Shown here: piece by piece, positions 1-9,729 of the stretch
Position numbering within the stretch: position 1 is the first letter of the stretch
Layout: every line of letters starts with the position of its first letter
Assembly: GCA_900100245.1 (NCBI GenBank)
Contig: FNEU01000002.1
Span: 124,001-188,000, forward strand
DNA length: 64,000 nucleotides
Direction of reading: 5' to 3'
Source of the DNA: Lachnospiraceae bacterium G41
GTDB taxonomy: Bacteria; Bacillota; Clostridia; Lachnospirales; Lachnospiraceae
Made by a program: the position numbers and the translations under genes
The notes under the pieces: generated by a model
The model's database searches: none
Seen by the model: the letters and a program-made list of their open reading frames with translations, nothing else
Told to the model about the DNA's origin: nothing

Positions 1-1857
1 GATGTTAAGAGTGCAAAGGCCGCTACTCAGGACAATCAGACAACAGGCAACAAAGAAAACGTAGTTGCTCTGTCTTTAAACGATTCAGGTACTCAGAAAT
101 TCGCAGATGCCACAAGAAACGCTTATTCAAAGGGCGAAACAATAGCGATTTACTATGACGGCAACTTTATATCGGTTCCCAGAGTATCGGTAGTTATTAC
201 AAACGGTGAAGCTGTTATTACCGGTATGGCAAACCTTACAGAGGCGGACAGACTTGCTTCCAAGATTCGTATCGGTGCGTTAAAGCTTACACTTGAAAAA
301 TTAAGATCAAATATCGTAGGTGCTCAGCTCGGTACCGAAGCTGTTTCTTCATCCATCAAGGCAGCTGCAATCGGTCTTGCGCTTGTAGCAATCATCATGA
401 TCGCGGTTTACTTTATACCCGGTCTTGCATCTGTGCTTGCACTTGCGCTTTATACAGTACTTATCGTATGCATCCTTTCGGTATTCCATGATGCCATAAC
501 GCTTACCCTTCCCGGTATCGCAGGTATCATTCTTTCAATCGGTATGGCGGTTGACGCAAACGTTATTATCTTTGCGAGAATCAGAGAAGAGCTTGCCAAG
601 GGCAAGACACTTGAAGATTCCGTAAGCGTTGGTTTTAAGAAGGCTTTAAGCGCAATCTTAGACGGTAACATTACAACACTTATTGCAGCATTCGTGCTTA
701 TGTTCTTCGGTTCGGGTACAATCAAGGGCTTCGCTCAGACACTTGCAATCGGTATTGCACTTTCAATGTTTACAGCACTTGTAATCACCAGACTTATCCT
801 TCAGGGATTCATGGCACTCGGTATTACAAACCTTAAACTTTATGGTGTTGCAAAAGAGAGAAAGACCATCAACTTCTTAAGCAAGGGACATATATTTGTA
901 ATAGTATCACTTGTTCTAGTTTTAACCGGTTTCGCATTCATGGGAATCAACGGTGTAAGAAAAGGCAGTCCTTTGAATTATTCGCTTGAGTTTGTCGGTG
1001 GAACATCAACCAATGTAGAACTTGCTGAAGACTTGACAATTGATGAAATAGATTCAACCATCACACCCCGCATTGAAGAAATTACCGGCGACGGAAACGT
1101 ACAGATTCAGAAGGTCGGCGGCGGAAATGAAATTATTATTAAAACCAGAAGCCTCGAAGATTCCGAAAGAGATAAACTTGATACACTTCTTGTAGATGAG
1201 TTCCATGCAGTTGAAGGTTCACTTGAATCAGAGACCATTTCGGCTACGATTTCGGGCGAAATGAAAAAGGAATCAATCATTGCGGTATCAATCGCAGTTA
1301 TCTTAATGCTTTTATATATCTGGATCAGATTCTCGGATTTCAGATTCGGCTTATCAAGTATTGCCTGCCTCTTGCATGACGTACTTATCGTGCTTGCATT
1401 CTATGCGGTTGCACGTATCAGCGTAGGTTCAACATTCATTGCCTGCATGCTGACGATAGTCGGTTACTCAATCAACGCGACCATCGTAATCTTCGACAGA
1501 GTAAGAGAGGAATTAAAAGAAGAGAAACTTCGAATCGAATCCTTAGGCTCGAGAAGAAAGAAAAAGAGAAAAGGCGAAGAAGTCAATCCCGACAATGTGC
1601 TTGACGTAAAGGGTATCGTAAACGGCGCTATTACATCGACACTTTCAAGAAGTATCTTTACTTCGTTAACCACATTCGTTATGGTTCTTCTTCTGTACAT
1701 ATTGGGCGTTACATCGATCAAGGAATTTGCACTTCCTCTGATGATCGGTATCCTCTGCGGTACTTATTCGTCGGTATGCTTAGCCGGAACGCTCTGGGTG
1801 TTCTTAAGAAAAGTATTTGTCCCGAGAGACAACGACGAAGAAGACGAATTACCTTAA
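1..1857 (+). CDS. secDF: Protein translocase subunit SecDF (fused), 5'-partial
   Basis: Membrane component of the Sec secretion machinery that helps pull exported proteins across the membrane using the proton gradient. The frame is open from base 1, so the N-terminus lies outside the window; 618 codons are visible. The SecD half shows the signature VDANVIIFARIREEL in a run of membrane helices (about bases 340-830). The SecF half follows in the same frame, with the extracellular segment GSPLNYSLEFVGGT and the membrane motif YSINATIVIFDRVREE. A very basic stretch (RRKKKRK) lies in a cytoplasmic loop near base 1553. The SecF motif has Ala where E. coli SecF has Asp (SIND). The gene ends in a hairpin terminator. 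Identification is secure. Confidence 0.96.
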   Translation, partial: DVKSAKAATQDNQTTGNKENVVALSLNDSGTQKFADATRNAYSKGETIAIYYDGNFISVPRVSVVITNGEAVITGMANLTEADRLASKIRIGALKLTLEKLRSNIVGAQLGTEAVSSSIKAAAIGLALVAIIMIAVYFIPGLASVLALALYTVLIVCILSVFHDAITLTLPGIAGIILSIGMAVDANVIIFARIREELAKGKTLEDSVSVGFKKALSAILDGNITTLIAAFVLMFFGSGTIKGFAQTLAIGIALSMFTALVITRLILQGFMALGITNLKLYGVAKERKTINFLSKGHIFVIVSLVLVLTGFAFMGINGVRKGSPLNYSLEFVGGTSTNVELAEDLTIDEIDSTITPRIEEITGDGNVQIQKVGGGNEIIIKTRSLEDSERDKLDTLLVDEFHAVEGSLESETISATISGEMKKESIIAVSIAVILMLLYIWIRFSDFRFGLSSIACLLHDVLIVLAFYAVARISVGSTFIACMLTIVGYSINATIVIFDRVREELKEEKLRIESLGSRRKKKRKGEEVNPDNVLDVKGIVNGAITSTLSRSIFTSLTTFVMVLLLYILGVTSIKEFALPLMIGILCGTYSSVCLAGTLWVFLRKVFVPRDNDEEDELP

Positions 1858-1861
1858 AAAC

Positions 1862-1893
1862 AAAAGCCTTGCATATGCGAGGCTTTTCTTTCT
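1862..1893 (+). terminator. Rho-independent terminator after secDF
   Basis: The arms AAAAGCCTTGC and GCGAGGCTTTT pair over 11 positions (one G-T wobble) around an ATAT loop, and CTTTCT follows. It lies 4 bases after the secDF stop and about 30 bases before recJ. Confidence 0.85.
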
Positions 1894-1920
1894 AAACAGA
1901 CTTTTTTGGGAAACGCTTTT

Positions 1921-3684
1921 ATGAAAAACTGGATTCTTTTAAGAAAAAGTGCCGATTATGCGGGACTTTCAAAAGAACTGAATATAGACCCCGTTGCAGT
2001 CAGAATAATGGTCAACAGGGGTATAACCGAATTGGAAGATATGAAAAGATTTCTTTCGTCGGACATTTCGGACAGCTTTTCATATAAAGGTCTTCCGAAC
2101 ATTGACAAAGCGGTAGCAAAAATAAAAGAGGCCAAAGAAAAGAACTTAAAGACTCTGATAGTCGGAGATTACGATGCTGACGGAGTATGCTCAAGCGTCA
2201 TTCTAATGAAAGGCCTTAAGCTCTTCGGACTTGACTGCGATTATGTAATTCCAAACCGTATATCGGACGGCTACGGCATCAATGAAAACATCGTAAAAAA
2301 CGCGCATTTAGCCGGTGTAGGATTTATCATTACCTGCGATAACGGAATATCCGCAAGAGACTCGATAGACCTTGCTGTAGACCTTGGAATGGAAGTGGTG
2401 GTAACGGATCACCATACGGTTACCGAAAGCGAAGTTCCGACCAAGACCGAGACAATCGTAAATCCGAAGCTTTGCACCAACGAATATCCCTTCGAGGATA
2501 TATGCGGCGCACAGGTGGCTTTTAAGGTTCTCTCAGCGCTTTTTGATAACGATACAAGATTTGATACCATAAAAGAAGAACTGCTCGAATTTGCTGCCAT
2601 AGCGTGCGTTACGGATGTAATGCCTTTAACGAATGAGAACAGAAACCTGGTTAAGTGGGTTTTGCCGAGACTTAAATGTGCTTTAAACCCCGGCCTTAAT
2701 AAATTGGTTGATAAATGTGAATTAAGTGCCAAGGAAAGACTTGTAGCAACTGACATAGGCTTTAGAATCGGTCCGTGCATCAATGCCTCGGGCAGAATAG
2801 AAGTGGCTGATACGAGCGTAAATCTTTTCTTAAGTGAAAACGATTCTAAAAGAGAAGAACTATCTGACAAGCTTTTATCCTTAAATGCCGAAAGAAAAGA
2901 ACTTACAGAAAAATGTGTTAATGACGGTATCGGCAAAATAAAAGAAATGTACGCTGACGGCGAAATCCCTGATGTAATAGTACTTTACTTACCCGAATGC
3001 CACGTATCAATCTGCGGACTTGTGGCAGGAAGAATAAGAGAAAATTATTATCATCCTGCGATTGTTTTCACGGATTCAAACGAAGGTATTACAGGTTCAG
3101 GCCGTTCAATCGACGAATACAATATGATTGAAGGCATACAAAAATGCGCCGATATTTTAACCAAGTTCGGTGGTCACAAGGCAGCCTGCGGACTCTCGCT
3201 TAAAAAAGAAAATCTTAAAGAACTGACCGATAGATTAAATAATGACTCGTCGCTTTCCAAAGAAGATTTAACCGAAAAGCTTTATATCGATGCTGATATG
3301 CCTTTCGGATATGTAACGGAAAATCTGATAGACGATTTGTTTAAATTAGAGCCCTTCGGGACCAAAAATCCCACGCCGGTTTTTGCGCTAAAGGATTTAC
3401 AGCTTTTAAAGGGCAGAAGAGTCGGAGAAAACCATATTTTCCTTACTGTCAAGGACGCAAACGGAAATGTAAAAGAGCTTAAGCTCTGGCGAAAAGCCGA
3501 TGAGTTTGAAGAGTTTCTTTTAGGAGCAAAGGGTGAGGGAATACTAGAAAAACTCTACGATTACAGGGGTGTGAGTCTCGTAGGAGAAAACATTCGCCTT
3601 ACGGTTTCGTATTATCCCGGCATCAATGTTTACAAAGACAGACGAAGCATTGATTTTACGGTTAAAGACTATAAGTTTACATGA
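1921..3684 (+). CDS. recJ: Single-stranded-DNA-specific exonuclease RecJ
   Basis: 5'-3' single-strand exonuclease of recombination and base-excision/mismatch repair. The 587-residue product has the DHH-superfamily motifs in order: VGDYDADGVCS, the TCDNG segment, VVVTDHHT (the DHH motif), a DHHA1-type region containing GSGRS, and a C-terminal OB-like region. ATG at 1921 is preferred, with a weak GGGAAA 7 bases upstream; an in-frame TTG at 1906 would add five residues. No promoter is evident between the secDF terminator and this start, so read-through is possible. The stop is 13 bases before the sugar-kinase start, suggesting an operon. Length is close to the usual 560-590. Confidence 0.93.
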   Translation: MKNWILLRKSADYAGLSKELNIDPVAVRIMVNRGITELEDMKRFLSSDISDSFSYKGLPNIDKAVAKIKEAKEKNLKTLIVGDYDADGVCSSVILMKGLKLFGLDCDYVIPNRISDGYGINENIVKNAHLAGVGFIITCDNGISARDSIDLAVDLGMEVVVTDHHTVTESEVPTKTETIVNPKLCTNEYPFEDICGAQVAFKVLSALFDNDTRFDTIKEELLEFAAIACVTDVMPLTNENRNLVKWVLPRLKCALNPGLNKLVDKCELSAKERLVATDIGFRIGPCINASGRIEVADTSVNLFLSENDSKREELSDKLLSLNAERKELTEKCVNDGIGKIKEMYADGEIPDVIVLYLPECHVSICGLVAGRIRENYYHPAIVFTDSNEGITGSGRSIDEYNMIEGIQKCADILTKFGGHKAACGLSLKKENLKELTDRLNNDSSLSKEDLTEKLYIDADMPFGYVTENLIDDLFKLEPFGTKNPTPVFALKDLQLLKGRRVGENHIFLTVKDANGNVKELKLWRKADEFEEFLLGAKGEGILEKLYDYRGVSLVGENIRLTVSYYPGINVYKDRRSIDFTVKDYKFT

Positions 3685-3697
3685 TTCGGAGTGTGAA

Positions 3698-4681
3698 ATG
3701 ATACTTTGTGTATCTCTTAATCCCGCAGTGGATAAGATGCTCAAATTAAATTCAATAAATATAGGCAAGGTAAACCGCGCGAGCCTTGAGAGCGTGCATG
3801 CAGGCGGAAAAGCCGTAAATGTTGCGTTTGATTTACGTCTCCAGGGCGAGGATGCTTTCGTAACGGGCTTTGCGGGCGGAAAGTGCGGCAGGATAATAAT
3901 CGAGGAATTAAATCAGCGAAAGATGCCAAACCGCTTTATAATGCTTGCTTCCGAAACGAGAACCAATATGAATTACATCGATTCATACGGAAACGTGACG
4001 GAGATTCTAGAGGGCGGTCATCTGGTTGATGCAAGAAGCGAAGAAGAGTTTTTGCATCTCTACATGAACCTCGTAAAAAAAGCCGACATGGTAGTTTTAT
4101 CGGGAAGCCTTCCGATAGGCTTAGGCGAAGGCTTTTATGCTACCTTGACAGATATAGCAAACAGAGAGGGCGTGCCTGCGTGTCTTGATACTTCGGGCCC
4201 TGCGCTTATAAATGCGATATCGCATGCACCTTTCCTAATTAAGCCAAACTTAAGCGAATTTGAAAATCTGACAAATCACAAATATGATGTATCGGCTTTA
4301 GATGAAGGCTTTAACGCATTTTTCGAAAGCACTTCGTTTAAGAAAGTAATGCTTCCTGATTTAATTGATTTGCATAAAACAGGAATTGCAATCATCTGTG
4401 TCACACTTGGAAAACGCGGACTTCTTTTGTTTGCAAAGAATGAAATCATAGTCTGTGATGCGCCCGATGTAGAGGTAGTAAATACCGTCGGAAGCGGTGA
4501 CTGCGTAATGGCGGCACTTATTCATTCGCTTATGAAAAACTGCCCCTTACTTGAATGTGCGATATATGCATCCGCAGTATCAAGCGCACATGTTAACACA
4601 TTAAATGTCGGAGACGTTGATCCCGAACTGGTAGCTAAGCTTACCAAGAAAGTTAAATTTGCATCGTATAAACCGGAATGA
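3698..4681 (+). CDS. PfkB-family sugar kinase, 1-phosphofructokinase/tagatose-6-phosphate kinase type
   Basis: ATP-dependent kinase probably acting on a phosphorylated sugar (fructose 1-phosphate or tagatose 6-phosphate), 327 residues. It opens with ILCVSLNPAVDKML, the characteristic start of the FruK/LacC subgroup, has the sugar-binding GGKAVNVA segment, and ends with the anion-hole/catalytic motif NTVGSGDC (GAGD family, with Ser for the first Ala). A GGAG sits 6 bases before ATG 3698; the longer in-frame reading from 3626 overlaps recJ and is not supported. It lies between recJ and priA with no fructose PTS gene nearby, so the physiological substrate cannot be deduced from context. Confidence 0.82.
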   Translation: MILCVSLNPAVDKMLKLNSINIGKVNRASLESVHAGGKAVNVAFDLRLQGEDAFVTGFAGGKCGRIIIEELNQRKMPNRFIMLASETRTNMNYIDSYGNVTEILEGGHLVDARSEEEFLHLYMNLVKKADMVVLSGSLPIGLGEGFYATLTDIANREGVPACLDTSGPALINAISHAPFLIKPNLSEFENLTNHKYDVSALDEGFNAFFESTSFKKVMLPDLIDLHKTGIAIICVTLGKRGLLLFAKNEIIVCDAPDVEVVNTVGSGDCVMAALIHSLMKNCPLLECAIYASAVSSAHVNTLNVGDVDPELVAKLTKKVKFASYKPE

Positions 4682-4697
4682 TAGTTTGGAGGTCCAT

Positions 4698-6923
4698 TTG
4701 TACGCTGAAGTAATAGTGGATATTTCCCACGAAAAACTTGACAGACCATTTACATACAGAATCCCCGAATCGCTTGAAGCCGTGATTGAAGAAGGCAGTC
4801 TCGTAGATATACCTTTCGGCCGCGGAAACAAGGAAATAAGTGGCTATGTAATAAGAATCAAAGATAGCAGCGATTACGATTCGGATAAAATAAAAGATAT
4901 TATCGGAATTAAAAAAGGCAGCGTCAAGGCTGATGAGATACTGATTAAGCTTGCATCTTTTATAAGAAAGACCTACGGCTCGACTCAGATAAATGCCTTA
5001 AAAACCGTTATGCCGGTTAAGAAAACGGTTAAAAGAGAAGTCCGTAAAAGAGTTATTGCCTTAATGGATAAGGACAGACTTGAATATTTTGCGAATGAAG
5101 CTGCGAAGAAGCATCGAAACGCACAGGAGCGTCTTTTACGAGAACTCATAAAATATCCCGATATGTCTTATTCGTTCATCACGGGCAAAATGAATGTTTC
5201 CGCGCAGACGATTAATGCACTCGTAAAATATGACTGCATTAAAATCGAAGAGGAAACGGTTTACAGAAACCCTGTAAAAATCGTAAATCCCGAAGATGTT
5301 TCACTTTCTTTGTCAGATGAACAGCAAAAAATAGTAGATGATGTCAATAAAGATATCGCGAATAACGAGAGAAATACATATTTAATACACGGTATTACAG
5401 GTTCGGGTAAGACCGAAGTTTACATGCGTTTAATCGAAGACAGATTAAACGAGGGCAAACAGGCGATTCTTTTAATACCCGAGATAGCGTTAACCTATCA
5501 GAATCTGATGAGATTTTATGCGCGATTCGGTGACAGGGTAAGCGTCATTCATTCGAAGATGACTCCGGGCGAGCGATACGATCAGTATCTAAAGGTCAAA
5601 GAGGGTAAGGTCGATATAATGATAGGACCAAGATCCGCTCTATTTACACCCTTTGAAAACCTTGGGATCGTGGTAATCGACGAAGAGCACGAAAGCTCCT
5701 ATAAGGCAGACAATATGCCAAAATACCACGCAAGAGAGGTTGCTGCCAAACTTTGCGAACTGACGAATTCCGTACTTGTTTTGGGCTCTGCGACACCTTC
5801 GCTTGAGAGCTACTACAAGGCCAAAAACGGCGAATACAAATTATACAGATTAAACAACCGTCTGACCGGAAATACTCTTCCAAACGTATACGTGGAAGAT
5901 ATGAGAGCAGAACTTAAGGACGGCAACAAATCGGTATTTTCAAGGCGCCTTAAAAAGCTCATAAAAGAGAGATTAGACAAACATGAGCAGATAATGCTTT
6001 TCTTAAACAGAAGAGGTATCTCGGGATTTGTTTCCTGTAGGGAATGCGGCGAAGTGGTTAAATGTCCGCACTGCGACGTGTCGCTTTCATATCACAGGGA
6101 CGGCACGCTTAAATGCCATTACTGCGGATATGAAACACCTTTTACGAATATATGTTCAAAATGCGGAGCCGACAAGGTAAGAGGCTTTAAGGCCGGCACA
6201 CAGATGATAGAGGATTTCGTAAGAAAAGAATTCCCTCATGCACTTACCTTACGTATGGATGCCGATTCGACCAAAAAAGAAGAGGATTACGAATCGATTT
6301 TATCAAGGTTTTCAAACAGAGAAGCAGATATCTTAATCGGTACTCAGATGATCGTAAAAGGACATGATTTTAAGGGTGTAACCCTCGTAGGTATTTTAGC
6401 CGCAGACATGGCTTTAAATGCAGAGGATTACAGAGCAGGCGAGAGAGCGTTCCAACAGCTCGTACAGGCAGGCGGCAGAGCAGGAAGAGGCGAGAATGCA
6501 GGCGAAGTGGTAATCCAAACCTACCAGCCCGAGCACTACGCTGTAATACATGCAGCAAAACAGGACTATGATGCCTTTTATGAGGAAGAAATAGCTTACA
6601 GAAGAGAACTTATGTATCCGCCTGTGGGCAATCTTTTAGGAATACAGATTACGGGTGATGAAGAAAGAAGAGTTATCAAGCTTTCAAAAGTTATAGCCGA
6701 TATGATAGACAAGCTTCCATTTAGGGAAGATATCGGAAAAATCGGACCTGCGAATGCGACGCTTTCGAAAAAATGTGATATATACAGAAGAGTTATATAT
6801 ATTAAAAGTTTAAACTACGAAAACCTTATTTCTGTTAAGGATTTTATAGAAAATGAGACCGAAAAATTCAATTTAACTAAAGAAACGGTAATGTTTGATT
6901 TTAACCCTATGAACGGGTTTTAA
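4698..6923 (+). CDS. priA: Primosomal protein N' (replication restart helicase PriA)
   Basis: Helicase that rebuilds replication forks after stalling. The 741-residue product has a PriA-type N-terminal DNA-binding region (YAEVIVDIS...RPFTYRIP), Walker A GITGSGKTEVY, the DEEH box in VIDEEHESSYK, and a zinc-binding insertion with paired cysteines (CRECGEVVKCPHC and CHYCG...CSKCGA). TTG at 4698 is chosen because TTTGGAGG ends 5 bases upstream and YAEVIVDI is the family N-terminus; the reading from 4659 has no such site. It is followed 13 bases later by def, the usual priA-def-fmt order. Confidence 0.95.
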   Translation: MYAEVIVDISHEKLDRPFTYRIPESLEAVIEEGSLVDIPFGRGNKEISGYVIRIKDSSDYDSDKIKDIIGIKKGSVKADEILIKLASFIRKTYGSTQINALKTVMPVKKTVKREVRKRVIALMDKDRLEYFANEAAKKHRNAQERLLRELIKYPDMSYSFITGKMNVSAQTINALVKYDCIKIEEETVYRNPVKIVNPEDVSLSLSDEQQKIVDDVNKDIANNERNTYLIHGITGSGKTEVYMRLIEDRLNEGKQAILLIPEIALTYQNLMRFYARFGDRVSVIHSKMTPGERYDQYLKVKEGKVDIMIGPRSALFTPFENLGIVVIDEEHESSYKADNMPKYHAREVAAKLCELTNSVLVLGSATPSLESYYKAKNGEYKLYRLNNRLTGNTLPNVYVEDMRAELKDGNKSVFSRRLKKLIKERLDKHEQIMLFLNRRGISGFVSCRECGEVVKCPHCDVSLSYHRDGTLKCHYCGYETPFTNICSKCGADKVRGFKAGTQMIEDFVRKEFPHALTLRMDADSTKKEEDYESILSRFSNREADILIGTQMIVKGHDFKGVTLVGILAADMALNAEDYRAGERAFQQLVQAGGRAGRGENAGEVVIQTYQPEHYAVIHAAKQDYDAFYEEEIAYRRELMYPPVGNLLGIQITGDEERRVIKLSKVIADMIDKLPFREDIGKIGPANATLSKKCDIYRRVIYIKSLNYENLISVKDFIENETEKFNLTKETVMFDFNPMNGF

Positions 6924-6936
6924 TTAGGAGGAAAAA

Positions 6937-7410
6937 ATGGCTTTAAGAATTATTCGCGAAATGGGAGAGGATTGTTTAAGATGCGTGTGCAAGGAAGTAA
7001 CGGAGATTACTCCGAGAATTCTTGAGCTAATCGATGATCTTAAGGATACAATGTATGATGCGGACGGTGTCGGACTTGCAGCACCTCAGGTTGGTGTGAG
7101 AAAAAGAATAGCCGTAGTCGATGTAGGCGAAGGTCCTGTTGTTTTAATCAATCCCGAAGTAGTTTATACCGAAGGCGAGCAGACAGGCAACGAAGGATGC
7201 CTCTCGGTTCCCGGAAAATGCGGACAGGTTACCAGACCTATGAAGGTAAGGGTAAAAACCAGAAATCTGGATTTCGAATGGGAAGAGATTGAAGGCGAAG
7301 AATTATTCGCAAGAGCCATGCTTCATGAAATGGATCACCTTGACGGTATTCTCTACGTGGATAAGGTTGAGGGCGAATTAATGGATGTTGAACAGCCTGA
7401 AGAAGAATAA
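6937..7410 (+). CDS. def: Peptide deformylase
   Basis: Metalloenzyme that removes the formyl group from the N-terminal methionine of nascent proteins. The 157-residue product carries all three motifs: GVGLAAPQVG, EGCLSVPG (metal-binding Cys) and HEMDHLDG (two metal-binding His and the catalytic Glu). A strong AGGAGG lies 6 bases before ATG 6937. The gene is 13 bases after priA and 12 bases before fmt, whose product performs the opposite modification on initiator tRNA. Confidence 0.96.
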   Translation: MALRIIREMGEDCLRCVCKEVTEITPRILELIDDLKDTMYDADGVGLAAPQVGVRKRIAVVDVGEGPVVLINPEVVYTEGEQTGNEGCLSVPGKCGQVTRPMKVRVKTRNLDFEWEEIEGEELFARAMLHEMDHLDGILYVDKVEGELMDVEQPEEE

Positions 7411-7422
7411 AAGGGATATTTT

Positions 7423-8364
7423 ATGAGAATAGTTTTTATGGGAACACCGGATTTTGCGGTGCTTGCGCTTAGAAAATTACATGAAGCGGGACATGAAATC
7501 GTGCTTGTCGTAACACAGCCTGACAAGCCCAAGGGAAGAAGCAAACTTTATCTTCCTTCGCCCGTAAAAGAAGAGGCCATGCGACTTGGCGTTGAAGTTT
7601 TCCAGCCTGACAGAATTAAAAAGGCTGAGAATATCGAAATATTAAAGCAATATCCTGCGGATGTTTTTGTAGTGGCTGCTTTCGGACAGATTTTATCTAA
7701 AGAAATCCTTGAAATGCCAAAGTACGGCTGCATCAATATCCATGCATCGCTCCTGCCGATGTACAGAGGCGCTGCACCTATTCAGTGGGCTATTTTAAAC
7801 GGTGAGAAGAAGAGCGGTGTCACAATAATGCAGATGGATGAAGGCCTTGATACGGGAGACATGCTCCTAAAAGGAGAAGTCGATATCGAGGATACCGATA
7901 CCGCAGACAGTTTACATGATAAATTAAGCGAGCTTGGTGCAAACCTAATCGTTGATGCGCTTGATAAACTTGAAAAGGGCGAACTTACTGCAACACCTCA
8001 GCCCGAAGGACCGTTGTTTTATGCGAAGATGATTAATAAAGAGGATGGTGCAATTGACTTTAACGACAGCGCCGAAAGCCTTGCGCTTAAGGTGAGAGCC
8101 TTCTGGTCGTGGCCCGCAACTTTTGCTCTTTTAAACGGTGATTTCGTGAAAATCTGTGCGGCATATGCTACGGATGACGAAAGCGGTATGGAAGTCGGCG
8201 AAGTTTGTAATGTAACAAAGGATGCCATATTCGTTCAGACCGGCAAAGGATGCCTTGCAATTACCAAGATTCAGATACAGGGCAAGAAAGCAATGAACGT
8301 TCGCGATTTCTTAAACGGCAAAAAAGTTAATTTAAAAGATAAATTTACGAAGTATTCGGTTTAA
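7423..8364 (+). CDS. fmt: Methionyl-tRNA formyltransferase
   Basis: Transfers a formyl group from 10-formyltetrahydrofolate to the initiator Met-tRNA. The 313 residues begin with the typical MRIVFMGTPDFAV, include NIHASLLPMYRGAAPIQWAI (folate/formyl-binding core with the catalytic Asn-His pair), a GVTIMQMDEGLDTGDML segment, and the C-terminal tRNA-binding domain from about residue 205. Normal length. It lies between def and rsmB in a translation-related operon. Confidence 0.96.
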   Translation: MRIVFMGTPDFAVLALRKLHEAGHEIVLVVTQPDKPKGRSKLYLPSPVKEEAMRLGVEVFQPDRIKKAENIEILKQYPADVFVVAAFGQILSKEILEMPKYGCINIHASLLPMYRGAAPIQWAILNGEKKSGVTIMQMDEGLDTGDMLLKGEVDIEDTDTADSLHDKLSELGANLIVDALDKLEKGELTATPQPEGPLFYAKMINKEDGAIDFNDSAESLALKVRAFWSWPATFALLNGDFVKICAAYATDDESGMEVGEVCNVTKDAIFVQTGKGCLAITKIQIQGKKAMNVRDFLNGKKVNLKDKFTKYSV

Positions 8365-8391
8365 ATCTTTTATGAGGACATTGAATAAAGC

Positions 8392-9729
8392 ATGAACAAA
8401 GATGTTGAATTAAGAAAAATAGCGCTTGAGACGCTCATACAGATTGAGAAGAACAATGCCCCTTCACATCTTGTCATCAAGGATGTTCTCGATAAATACG
8501 ATTATTTTTCAAAGAATGAAAAGGCGCTTATATCAACCATCGTAAAAGGAACGATAGAGCGAAAAATCGAACTTGATTACGTATGCGATTTGTTTTCAAA
8601 GACACCGCATACAAAGATGAAACTGCCCATCAGACTTATCATTGAAATGGGCATTTATCAGATACTATACATGAAATCCTACGATACGCTCGCAGTAAAT
8701 TCAAGCGTTGAACTTGCTAGAAAAAAAGGCTTTTCCACGTTAGCCGGTTTTGTTAACGCAGTCCTTCGAAACATTTCAAAAAACAAAGACAATATAAAAT
8801 ATCCCGAAAAAGGCGAAGAGAACTACCTTTCGGTAAAGTATTCCATGCCTTTGAATTTGGTGAAACTGCTTGTTTCGCAGTATAACGAAGATACAGTTGA
8901 AAAGATGCTAAAGGCTTCTCTTGAAAGTGATTTCGTCCGTATCAGAATAAGCGAAAAGTGCAGTGCTTCGGAAAAAGAAGAAATCATCGAAGATTTTAAG
9001 AAAAAAGGCGCCGAGATAATGCCGGTTAACGGATTTGATTATCTCTTTAACATAAAAGGAATGGGCAATATCGGTGAATTTAAATCTTTTATGAGCGGAA
9101 AGATTTATATCCAGGATGTCGGAAGTTACATGCTTGTTAAAAATGTACCTTTCGGTGATAAAATTCTTGATACATGTTCGGCTCCGGGCGGTAAGAGCAT
9201 CTTTTTGTCCGAAAGATATCCCAATGCAAAGATTACTGCCTGCGATATTTCGGAAGATAAGATTTCAAGAATAAAAGAAAACATCGAAAGATGCAAAGCT
9301 TCAAATATTGACGTTAAGATTTGTGATGCCACGGTCTTTAATCCCGAATTCGAAGAGGCATTTGACGTGGTTGTCGCGGATGTTCCGTGCTCGGGGCTTG
9401 GTGTAATCGGAAAGAAGCAGGATATCAAATACAGACTCACGGACGAAAGTCTTGAAAGCCTTTATGAACTTCAGAAAAACATAATTGATAATGTTTCAAA
9501 GTATGTTAAAAAAGGCGGATATCTCTGTTACTCGACATGTACGGTGAATAAAAAAGAGAACGAAGAACAGATTGAAAGATTTTTATCCAAAAATGATTTT
9601 GAATATTCCGTTCTTTCATTTGTTCCTGAAAATATGAAAGAACGCATTAATAACGGAAGTCTTTCGCTAATGCAGGGTATTGATGATTCGGACGGATTTT
9701 TTATATCGGTTTTGAAAAAAAGAGTATGA
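8392..9729 (+). CDS. rsmB: 16S rRNA (cytosine(967)-C(5))-methyltransferase RsmB
   Basis: SAM-dependent methyltransferase that modifies C967 of 16S rRNA. The 445-residue protein has an N-terminal NusB-like RNA-binding domain (about 1-135) and a C-terminal Rossmann methyltransferase domain. The SAM-binding LDTCSAPGGKS is near residue 263, VADVPCSGLGVIGK carries one catalytic cysteine, and CYSTCT carries the second. Full length. Its stop overlaps the next gene by 4 bases (ATGA), indicating translational coupling. Confidence 0.94.
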   Translation: MNKDVELRKIALETLIQIEKNNAPSHLVIKDVLDKYDYFSKNEKALISTIVKGTIERKIELDYVCDLFSKTPHTKMKLPIRLIIEMGIYQILYMKSYDTLAVNSSVELARKKGFSTLAGFVNAVLRNISKNKDNIKYPEKGEENYLSVKYSMPLNLVKLLVSQYNEDTVEKMLKASLESDFVRIRISEKCSASEKEEIIEDFKKKGAEIMPVNGFDYLFNIKGMGNIGEFKSFMSGKIYIQDVGSYMLVKNVPFGDKILDTCSAPGGKSIFLSERYPNAKITACDISEDKISRIKENIERCKASNIDVKICDATVFNPEFEEAFDVVVADVPCSGLGVIGKKQDIKYRLTDESLESLYELQKNIIDNVSKYVKKGGYLCYSTCTVNKKENEEQIERFLSKNDFEYSVLSFVPENMKERINNGSLSLMQGIDDSDGFFISVLKKRV

